Shown here: positions 33,893-41,534 of the stretch, in pieces
Layout of the letters: every line of letters starts with the position of its first letter
How positions within the stretch are numbered: the first letter of the stretch is position 1
NCBI RefSeq assembly: GCF_003991205.1
Contig: NZ_RXOZ01000002.1
Location: 62,001 to 126,000 of the forward strand
Source of the DNA: Georgenia sp. SYP-B2076
GTDB taxonomy: Bacteria > Actinomycetota > Actinomycetes > Actinomycetales > Actinomycetaceae
Length of the DNA: 64,000 nt
Direction of reading: 5' to 3'
Translations under genes and position numbers: made by a program
Notes under the pieces: generated by a model
Database searches by the model: none
What the model was told of the DNA's origin: nothing
The model's input: only the letters and a program-made list of their open reading frames with translations

Positions 33893-34410
33893 CGCCGACC
33901 CAGCTGCCCGCTACCGAAGCGACCCTCGCGATCGAGCCGCTCAGCTGGGACGGCATCGCAACCGTCCTCGCCGCAGTCCTTGCCGCGATCGTCGCCGTCC
34001 TCGGCTACAGCATCCAGCAAAGGATCGCGCGAAAGGAGCGCCGGGCCGTGATCTACAGCGAAGCGCTGCGCGCGGTTGAGGACTACCTGGAAGCGCCATA
34101 CCTCGTGCGCCGCCGCGACGGGTCCACCTCCGCACGCCAGACCATCACCACCCACATCAGCGAAATCCAATCCAGGCTGTCCTACTACTGCGCCCTGCTC
34201 GACATCCACGCGCACTCCGAGATCAGCACGGCATACCGCACGCTGGTGTCCGCGGCGCGAGCCGAAGGCGGCAAGGCGATGTCACAGGCGTGGAAGAGCC
34301 GGCCCACACGACGTGATGGCGGAGTTCCCATCGGCGCCCGCTACAACCGCTCCCGCAGTGATGATGCGCGCAAGGGCTACATCGAAGCGATCCGACATCG
34401 AGACGCTTGA
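33889..34410 (+). CDS. Single-TM membrane protein, predicted CBASS effector
   Basis: A 173-residue protein. One strong membrane segment lies at about residues 20-43 (IATVLAAVLAAIVAVLGYSI), followed by basic QQRIARKERR, so the C-terminal 125 residues face the cytoplasm. That part is helical and polar (AVEDYLEAPYLVRRRDG, then ISEIQSRLSYYCALLDIHAH). No enzyme motif is seen. The third position after CD-NTase and E2 is where CBASS effectors stand, often membrane-perforating TM proteins. I infer that it oligomerises on binding the cyclic nucleotide and breaches the inner membrane. A one-TM rather than two-TM layout would be less usual. Confidence 0.65.
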   Translation: MTPTQLPATEATLAIEPLSWDGIATVLAAVLAAIVAVLGYSIQQRIARKERRAVIYSEALRAVEDYLEAPYLVRRRDGSTSARQTITTHISEIQSRLSYYCALLDIHAHSEISTAYRTLVSAARAEGGKAMSQAWKSRPTRRDGGVPIGARYNRSRSDDARKGYIEAIRHRDA

Positions 34411-34474
34411 TCACCGTGTCGGACGCCCCTCGCCCACACCCATCAGCTCGCAAAGATGAACCGCGCCGGGTTCA

Positions 34475-34798
34475 GTGGAGAGTTGTGTGTGCTTCGGCGG
34501 CGGTCGCCGGCGAAGGGGTGGGGGCAGCGCAGTAGGCGTGCTCGTACCGAACAAGAAGACGACCACGACCGTCGCCAACGACGAGTTCACCGTCCGCGAG
34601 TACATCGCCTTCGCCCCGATGTGGCAGACATACCAGCAGTTCTTCGCCACCAACGGCGACAAGGTGCCCGCCCGTTTCAGCCGCCACGCGACGGCGCACG
34701 CGGTGAGCGCGCACCAGTACAGCCGGCGAAACGCGGAGCAGGCTCTGATGTTCGCCTGCAGCCTGCTCTACCGGCTCGGCGAGGAGGCGGATCGGTAG
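34475..34798 (+). CDS. Hypothetical protein, possibly the C-terminal remnant of a longer gene
   Basis: The frame from GTG 34475 gives 107 residues. The first 25 are Gly/Arg-rich and unconvincing; the conserved-looking part is from about 34546 (FAPMWQTYQQFFATNGDKVP, then ARFSRHATAHAVSAHQYSRR). That segment reads like the C-terminus of a larger protein whose N-terminal part has been lost. It sits between the CBASS operon and the hsd operon. No function is suggested. Confidence 0.35.
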   Translation: MESCVCFGGGRRRRGGGSAVGVLVPNKKTTTTVANDEFTVREYIAFAPMWQTYQQFFATNGDKVPARFSRHATAHAVSAHQYSRRNAEQALMFACSLLYRLGEEADR

Positions 34799-34931
34799 CG
34801 GAATTCGGCCATCTCCTCGGTCTGGTCTACGCGAACGCGTGTCGGTGCTCGCCGATAGGGTGAGGAACGTACAGAAATCGCCGGTCTAGCCGGCACGTTC
34901 AGCGCCGACCAGATCCGGAGAATCACCAGCC

Positions 34932-36938
34932 GTGTCAGTCCTTTCGAGCTTCGTGTGGAGTGTCGCCGACACCCTGCGCGGTCCCTACGCCGAGGCCGAG
35001 TATGGCTCGGTGATCCTGCCGTTCACGGTGCTGCGCCGCCTGGAGTGCGTGATGGAGCCGCACCGCGAGGCGATGGCCGAGATCGTCGCGAAGTACCCCG
35101 GCGAGCAGCAGCGGCGCACGCACCTGAAGATCGCCACCCGCACCGAGGACAGCGCCGGACTGTCGTTCTGGACCACCAGTGCCTACACGCTGAAGAAGGC
35201 GCTGCAGGACCCGGACAACCTGGCCGAGAACCTCATCGACTACGTGGGCGGGTTTTCCGCGAACCTCGACGTGTTCAAGTCCTTCGGCTTCGAGAACGTC
35301 ATCCGCACCCTCGACGAGCGCGACCGCCTGGCCCAGGTCGTCCGCCACTTCGACAGGATCGACCTGTCTCCCGATGCCGTCTCGAACGCGGACATGGGGG
35401 ACCTGTTCGAGAACCTCATCTACCGGTTCGCCGAGTCCGCCAACGACGGTGCCGGCCAGTTCTACACGCCCCGCGACGTCGTGAGGCTCCTAGTCGATCT
35501 GGTCTACGCCGAGGACACCGAGGCGCTGCGGGACCGCGGTACCGTGCGGTCGATCTACGACCCGACCGTCGGCACCGGCGGCATGCTGACCGTCGCCGAC
35601 GAGCACCTGCACGGGCTCAACCCGGACGCCTCCACGGCCCTGTTCGGGCAGGAGATCAACCCGCGCACCTACGCGATCTGCAAGGCGGATCTCCTGATCA
35701 AGGGCCAGGACCCGTCGAACGTCCGGCAGGGAGACACGCTCGTGGTCGACCGGTTCGAGGACCGCCGCTTCGACTACGTGCTCTCCAATCCGCCATTCGG
35801 GACCGACTGGAAGGCCGTCGAGTCGGACGTGAAGAACGAGCACGCGCGTGGGGGACAGGGGCGCTTCATGCCGGGGCTCCCGGCCGTCGGCGACGCCGCG
35901 ATGCTGTTCCTGCTGCACGTCGCGTCGAAGATGCGCGACGTCGACGACAGCGGCCGCGGCGGCAAGGCCGGCATCGTCCTCAACGGCTCGCCGCTCTTCA
36001 ACGGCGGCGCGGGCTCCGGGCCATCGGACATCCGCGGCCACATGCTTGAGAACGACATGGTCGAGGCGATCGTCGCCCTGCCGAACGACATGTTCTACAA
36101 CACCGGCATCGCCACGTACCTGTGGATCCTGTCGAACGCCAAACCCGATGAGCGCGTGGGCAGGTTGCAGCTGATCGACGCCACGGGGCTGGGGTCGAAG
36201 CTGCGCAAGTCGATCGGCTCCAAGCGCGTCGAGATCGCCGAGAAGGGCCGCGAGGCGATCGTGCGCGCCTTCGCCGGGACCGAGAGCGAGGACGATGAAA
36301 CCACGGTGCCGGTGAAGGTGTTCGACAACCTCGACTTCGCCTACTGGAGCGTGACCGTCGAGCGCCCGCTCCAGCTGCGCTTCGCGTGCACCCCAGAGGC
36401 GATCAGCGCCGTGTCTGAGCACAGGACGCTCGGCAAGATCACCGGGCTGACCGATGCCCTCGAGTCCTTCGGCGACGAGCCGTACCTGAACCGCGAGAAG
36501 TTCAACCGCGAGCTCGGCAAGCACCTCGGTGACCAGGGACTCCGCCTGACCACGGCGCGGCGCAAGACCCTGTGGCAGACCATCGGCGTCCACGACGAGA
36601 CCGCGGACGTCTGCGTGTACGCCTCGGGTGCGCAGAGGGGCGAGCCGGAGCCGGACGCGGCGCTCCGTGACACAGAGAACGTGCCCTTCGGATGGGGGGG
36701 CCACCCGAAGACCCACGAGGCGCTCGAGGAGACCGTGCAGGCGTACTTCGACGCCGAGGTGAAGCCGCACGTCGACGACGCCTGGATCGACTGGTCGAAG
36801 ACGAAGACCGGCTACGAGATCCCGTTCACCCGGCACTTTTACTCCTACGAGCCGCCAAGGCCGCTCGACGAGATCGACGCCGATCTCGAGAGGGTCGTCG
36901 GCGAGATCATGACGTTGCTCCGCGAGGTGGAAGCGTGA
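34932..36938 (+). CDS. hsdM: Type I restriction-modification methyltransferase subunit HsdM
   Basis: A 668-residue N6-adenine methyltransferase subunit, longer than the usual 500-550. The N-terminal HsdM_N helical domain starts LSSFVWSVADTLRGPYAEAE. SAM-binding motif I is DPTVGTGGM (near residue 210), and catalytic motif IV is SNPPFGTDW (near 285). About 130 extra C-terminal residues end in a coiled coil (LERVVGEIMTLLREVEA). GTG 34932 overlaps nothing upstream; the 133-bp spacer holds small inverted repeats (ACGCG-AA-CGCGT at 34829-34840). The stop overlaps hsdS by GTGA. With HsdS it methylates the recognition site to protect self DNA. Confidence 0.93.
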   Translation: MSVLSSFVWSVADTLRGPYAEAEYGSVILPFTVLRRLECVMEPHREAMAEIVAKYPGEQQRRTHLKIATRTEDSAGLSFWTTSAYTLKKALQDPDNLAENLIDYVGGFSANLDVFKSFGFENVIRTLDERDRLAQVVRHFDRIDLSPDAVSNADMGDLFENLIYRFAESANDGAGQFYTPRDVVRLLVDLVYAEDTEALRDRGTVRSIYDPTVGTGGMLTVADEHLHGLNPDASTALFGQEINPRTYAICKADLLIKGQDPSNVRQGDTLVVDRFEDRRFDYVLSNPPFGTDWKAVESDVKNEHARGGQGRFMPGLPAVGDAAMLFLLHVASKMRDVDDSGRGGKAGIVLNGSPLFNGGAGSGPSDIRGHMLENDMVEAIVALPNDMFYNTGIATYLWILSNAKPDERVGRLQLIDATGLGSKLRKSIGSKRVEIAEKGREAIVRAFAGTESEDDETTVPVKVFDNLDFAYWSVTVERPLQLRFACTPEAISAVSEHRTLGKITGLTDALESFGDEPYLNREKFNRELGKHLGDQGLRLTTARRKTLWQTIGVHDETADVCVYASGAQRGEPEPDAALRDTENVPFGWGGHPKTHEALEETVQAYFDAEVKPHVDDAWIDWSKTKTGYEIPFTRHFYSYEPPRPLDEIDADLERVVGEIMTLLREVEA

Positions 36939-38308
36939 GCGTCGTAGTCCCGGATGCCGTTGCCGAGCGCGTTCACAAGTGGCTTGGAGACATTCCGGCC
37001 GGTTGGAGCGGGGCTCGACTGTTCGAGGTCGCAGACGCGTGGACGAGCAACGTAGACAAACACACAGTCGAGGGGCAGCCCTCGGTCCGGCTCTGCAACT
37101 ACGTGGACGTCTACAAGAACGACTCCATCGTCGACTCACTCGACTTCATGGCCGCTTCCGCGACGCATGACCAGATTAGGAAGTTTCGAATCCGCCAAGG
37201 TGACACCCTCATCACCAAGGACTCCGAGACTGCGGACGACATCGGCGTCCCGGCCTTCGTCGAGTACGAAGCCGAAGACCTCGTCTGCGGCTACCACTTG
37301 GCCATCATCCGGCCCCACGGGCGAAAGGTCGTTCCGAGGTTCCTCTATTGGGCGCTTGATTCGGAGCCCATCGCCCGTCAGTGGAGTGTCACCGCCGCAG
37401 GCGTGACTCGTGTCGGTATCCGCAGCACCGACCTCAACAAGGTTACGATCCCGCTCCCGCCGCCCGACGAGCAGCGCGCCATCGCCGACTACCTGGACCA
37501 CGAGACGGCCCAGATCGACGTGCTCGTCGCCAAGCAGGAGGAGTTCGTCGGGCTGCTGCAAGAGCGCCGAGGTGCTGTCCGGGACAAACTGATGACCGCT
37601 GGTGTCGTGCAAGGTCGGAGCGTCGAAGCAACCGGAAGCGCCTGGCTCTCGGAACTGCCGCGTGGCTGGCGGGCCGTTCCCACGCGACGCCTGCTTGAAC
37701 TTGGGCCCTCCAATGGCGTCTCACCCGAGGCAGGCCGCGTCGGCGATCTGCGCTCGTTGTCGATCGGTGCGGTCCGCAATGGGCGGGTGAGACTCGCAGA
37801 CGACGTCACGAAGTACGTCGACCGAGCCGCGGTGAGTGACATTTCGCGTCTGCGCCTTGAACCTGGTGACGTGCTCATCGTTCGCGGCAACGGCAACATC
37901 AGTTTGGTCGGACGGGCGGGGCTGGTCGGCGACGAATTCGGCCAACAGGAGTACATCTATCCCGACCTCTTGATCAGAATCCGCACAACTCCCGACATGC
38001 TTCCCGAGTTCTTCGTTGCTGCGTTCGACGCGCCCGCGAGTCGAGCACAGATCGAGCTGTTGGCGCGGACGACAGTGGGAACCTTCAAGGTTTCAGCTGC
38101 TGATGTCAAATCCATCGTCTTGCCACGTCCGCCTATAGATGAGCAGCACGCGATCGTCGAGCACATCAACGAGCAGACCACCCGCATCGATGCCCTGATC
38201 GCGAAGGCCGAGGAGCACATCGTCCTCGCCAAGGAGCGGCGCTCGGCGCTGGTCACGGCGGCGGTGACGGGGCAGATCGACGTACGCACGGCACGGAAGG
38301 CGAGCTGA
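36935..38308 (+). CDS. hsdS: Type I restriction-modification specificity subunit HsdS
   Basis: A 457-residue specificity subunit with the usual two target-recognition domains. Each ends in the conserved pattern: PPPDEQRAIADYLDHETAQI near residue 180, and RPPIDEQHAIVEHINEQTTR near residue 405. Each is followed by a helical spacer that sets the gap between half-sites. The two halves differ in sequence, so the recognition site is asymmetric and bipartite. GTG 36935 overlaps the hsdM stop. Nothing suggests phase variation: no recombinase or second specificity cassette lies nearby. Confidence 0.92.
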   Translation: MSVVVPDAVAERVHKWLGDIPAGWSGARLFEVADAWTSNVDKHTVEGQPSVRLCNYVDVYKNDSIVDSLDFMAASATHDQIRKFRIRQGDTLITKDSETADDIGVPAFVEYEAEDLVCGYHLAIIRPHGRKVVPRFLYWALDSEPIARQWSVTAAGVTRVGIRSTDLNKVTIPLPPPDEQRAIADYLDHETAQIDVLVAKQEEFVGLLQERRGAVRDKLMTAGVVQGRSVEATGSAWLSELPRGWRAVPTRRLLELGPSNGVSPEAGRVGDLRSLSIGAVRNGRVRLADDVTKYVDRAAVSDISRLRLEPGDVLIVRGNGNISLVGRAGLVGDEFGQQEYIYPDLLIRIRTTPDMLPEFFVAAFDAPASRAQIELLARTTVGTFKVSAADVKSIVLPRPPIDEQHAIVEHINEQTTRIDALIAKAEEHIVLAKERRSALVTAAVTGQIDVRTARKAS

Positions 38309-38311
38309 ACC

Positions 38312-41300
38312 ATGGCGGCACCCGACGGAACCCGCGAGGAGGCGTTCGAGACCGAGATCGCCGAGCACCTCGCAGCGCACGGCTGGGAGTACAGCGAGAC
38401 CGACGACGGCTACGACGCCGAGCGGGCGGTCTGGCCGGAGGACGTGCACTGGTGGCTGAGCGAGACGCAGCCCAGCCAGTACGCGAAGGTCGTCCGCGTC
38501 GGCACCGCAGCTGAGGCCGCCGACCGCGAGGCGCTGCTGTCGTCCCTCGTCGCCCGGCTGGACACCCCGATGAGCTCCGGCGGCGGCACGCTGAACGTGC
38601 TGCGCCGGAAGTTCTCCCACACCCGCGGGGCCACCGCGCACCTGCGGATGTGCCAGTTCAGGCCGGCCACGACCCAGAACCCGACGACCACCGAGCACTA
38701 CGGGAAGGTGCGGCTGCGCGTCGTCCGACAGCTGCACTTCTCGCCGAAGCGCGGGGACTCCCGCTCGATCGACCTGGTCCTGTTCGTCAACGGCTTGCCG
38801 GTGGCGACCATCGAGCTGAAGTCGTTCTTCAAGCAGGAGTGGCGCACGGCCGTCAGCCAGTACCGGAAGGACCGCGAACCGGCCGGGCAGCCGCTGCTCG
38901 GCTTCGGCACGCGCGCCCTCGTCCACTTCGCCGTCGACGACGACCAGGTCCACATGACCACGAAGCTGGCGGGGGAGAGGACCCACTTCCTGCCCTTCAA
39001 CCGCGGCCACGAGGACACCGGCGCAGCGGGCAACCCGCAGGACCCGCACGGGGCCGCCACGTCGTACCTGTGGGAGCAGGTCCTGCAGCGCGACAACTGG
39101 CTGGCGATCCTCGGCTCCCAGATGTTCCTCAAAACCGAGGCCCACGAGGACCCCGCCACCGGGAGAATCAAGCGGTCCACCACGCTGATGTTCCCGCGCT
39201 ACCACCAGTGGCGCGCCGTGAAGAAGCTCGTGGACTCGATCGCGGACGAGGGCCCGGGCCGCCGCTACCTGATCGAGCACAGCGCCGGTTCGGGGAAGAC
39301 GAACACCATCGCCTGGACGGCGCACCGGCTCGCGCGGCTCCACGACCAGGCGAACGCGAAGGTCTTCGACAAGGTCCTGATCGTCTCGGACCGCCGGGTC
39401 CTGGACGCGCAACTGCAGCAGGCGGTAGAGCAGGTCGACGACACCGTCGGCACGGTCGCCGTCATCGACTCGGCGGCCGTGCGCCGCTCAGGCGGCTCGA
39501 AGTCCCGCGCCTTGCTGGACGCCCTGACCGGCTCGGCGCTGATTATCGTCGTGACGATCCAGACGTTCCCCTACGTCAAGGGTCTGCTGGAGACGACGCT
39601 GGGCGACAAGAACTTCGCCGTGATCGTCGACGAGGCGCACACCTCGCAGTCCGGCAAGACCGCCGCCGACCTGAAGAAGGTCCTCACCGAGGGCGGGCAG
39701 ATCGCGACCGATGAGGAGCTCGACGCGCAGGACGTCGTCAACGAGCTGGTCGAGGCCGACGACGCGCGAGAGCAGCAGATCGCCGCCGAGACCGCCGCCC
39801 GGGCCGGTGCTCGGAACGTGTCGCTGCTGGCCTTCACGGCGACGCCGAAGACGAAGACCAAGACGCTCTTCGGGCGCGAGAACGACGGGGGGCTGCCGGT
39901 CTCGTTCGACGTCTACCCGATGCGGCAGGCGATCGAGGAGGGCTTCATCCTCGACGTGCTGCGCGGCTACCAGACCTACCGGACCGCGTTCGAAATCGAG
40001 CAGCGCGGCGAGGACGGTGTCGTCACGGGCATCGTGGAGGGCGGCGACGACCGCCTGGTGGACCCCAAGGTCGCCGCCCGCAAGATCATGCGGTTCGCGA
40101 ACCTGCACCCGACGAACGTCGGCCAGAAGGTCGAGATCATCGTCGAGCACTTCCGCGCGAACGTCGCCCAGCTCCTCGACGGGCACGCCAAGGCGATGGT
40201 CGTCACGGATTCCCGGCAGGCCGCGGTCCGGTACAAGGTGGAGGTCGACAAGTACCTCGCGCAGAAGGGCTACGGGTACCAGTCGATCGTCGCGTTCTCC
40301 GACAAGATCAGCGACGACGAGTACGGGCTGACCGACGTCACTGAGGCGTCGATGAACCCCGGTCTCGGCTCCGACCTCGCGCGGGAGTTCCGCCGGCCCG
40401 AGTACCGGCTGATGCTCGTCGCCGACAAGTTCCAGACAGGGTTCGACCAGCCGCTGCTGTGCGCGATGTACGTCGACAAAAAGCTCCCCGACGTGCACGC
40501 GGTGCAGACGCTGTCGCGGCTCAACCGAACCTACCGAGCGCCGTCGGGGGAGGTGAAGGACCGCACATTCGTGCTCGACTTCGTCAACGACCCGGCCGAG
40601 ATCCGCGAGGCCTTCCTGACCTACTACCTCGAGGCTCACGTCGAGACCGAGACCGACCCAAACTTGGTGCACCGGCTCGCGACCAAGCTGACCCAGACAC
40701 GGATCTACTCGCCCGAGGACGTCGAGCGCTACGCGGAGGCGTGGTGGACGCCTACGCAGTCGCACGCGGCGCTGGCCGCCGCGGTGACACCGGCGCGCGA
40801 CGGGTTCGCGAGCCGGTGGGCCGAGGCCGTGGAGGGACAGGACAGCCAGGCGCTCGACGAGCTGCGCACGTTTCGCAAAGACTGCGGCTCCTACGTGCGC
40901 CTATACGACTTCATGTCGCAGGTGGTCGACTACGGCACCAGCGATCTCGAGAAGCTCGCCGAGTTCCTGAGGCAGCTGGTGCGGCTGCTCCCGTCCGACG
41001 ACACGGGCGGGGACGCCGACGTGTCCGGGCTCGAGCTGCGCCGCGTCCGCCAGATCGACCAGGGCAGGGCCGACATCGGCCTCTCCGGCGACCAGGACAC
41101 GCCGGGTCTGTCAGGCATCACGGGCGTCGGGTCGGGAGTGTCGCGTCCCGACCCTCAGCAGGAGCTGCTGTCGGAGGTCGTCGCCCGGATCAACTCGCTG
41201 TTCGGCACGGAGTTCGCGGACCCGCAGATCGAGGGCTTCGTGATAGCCGCGGCCGGCATGGCCGAGGAGGACCAGCGCATCGCCGACCAGATCGACCACA

Positions 41301-41530
41301 ACGCCGTCGACCAGTTCCTGGCCTCGCCCGAGCTGCGCGAGACGCTGACCGACGCCGCTGTGCTGAACGAGGGGGCGTTCGGCAAGCTCACCGGTGCGCT
41401 GACCGGCGACAACGAGCGCGCCGACGAGTTCATCCGCCTGATCGGTCAGTACCTGTACCAGTCGCGCCGGATGCGGATGGCGGACGAGACGGATTCTGAG
41501 GACGCCGGTGCCTCCGACCAGGGCGTGTAG
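38312..41530 (+). CDS. hsdR: Type I restriction endonuclease subunit HsdR
   Basis: A 1072-residue motor and nuclease subunit. The nuclease core PD-(D/E)xK is in SRSIDLVLFVNGLPVATIEL followed by KS (near residues 150-172). The helicase has Walker A HSAGSGKT (near 323), DEAH in VIVDEAHTSQSG (near 439), motif III LLAFTATP and late motifs MLVADKFQTGFDQP and VQTLSRLNRTYR. It pulls unmodified DNA and cuts it far from the site. It starts 3 bases after hsdS. All motifs appear intact. Confidence 0.93.
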   Translation: MAAPDGTREEAFETEIAEHLAAHGWEYSETDDGYDAERAVWPEDVHWWLSETQPSQYAKVVRVGTAAEAADREALLSSLVARLDTPMSSGGGTLNVLRRKFSHTRGATAHLRMCQFRPATTQNPTTTEHYGKVRLRVVRQLHFSPKRGDSRSIDLVLFVNGLPVATIELKSFFKQEWRTAVSQYRKDREPAGQPLLGFGTRALVHFAVDDDQVHMTTKLAGERTHFLPFNRGHEDTGAAGNPQDPHGAATSYLWEQVLQRDNWLAILGSQMFLKTEAHEDPATGRIKRSTTLMFPRYHQWRAVKKLVDSIADEGPGRRYLIEHSAGSGKTNTIAWTAHRLARLHDQANAKVFDKVLIVSDRRVLDAQLQQAVEQVDDTVGTVAVIDSAAVRRSGGSKSRALLDALTGSALIIVVTIQTFPYVKGLLETTLGDKNFAVIVDEAHTSQSGKTAADLKKVLTEGGQIATDEELDAQDVVNELVEADDAREQQIAAETAARAGARNVSLLAFTATPKTKTKTLFGRENDGGLPVSFDVYPMRQAIEEGFILDVLRGYQTYRTAFEIEQRGEDGVVTGIVEGGDDRLVDPKVAARKIMRFANLHPTNVGQKVEIIVEHFRANVAQLLDGHAKAMVVTDSRQAAVRYKVEVDKYLAQKGYGYQSIVAFSDKISDDEYGLTDVTEASMNPGLGSDLAREFRRPEYRLMLVADKFQTGFDQPLLCAMYVDKKLPDVHAVQTLSRLNRTYRAPSGEVKDRTFVLDFVNDPAEIREAFLTYYLEAHVETETDPNLVHRLATKLTQTRIYSPEDVERYAEAWWTPTQSHAALAAAVTPARDGFASRWAEAVEGQDSQALDELRTFRKDCGSYVRLYDFMSQVVDYGTSDLEKLAEFLRQLVRLLPSDDTGGDADVSGLELRRVRQIDQGRADIGLSGDQDTPGLSGITGVGSGVSRPDPQQELLSEVVARINSLFGTEFADPQIEGFVIAAAGMAEEDQRIADQIDHNAVDQFLASPELRETLTDAAVLNEGAFGKLTGALTGDNERADEFIRLIGQYLYQSRRMRMADETDSEDAGASDQGV

Positions 41531-41534
41531 CACG

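Noticed and set aside
35490-37139. Minus-strand 549-residue frame opposite hsdM
   Set aside because: Antisense shadow; composition is His/Arg/Val-rich and no motif is present.
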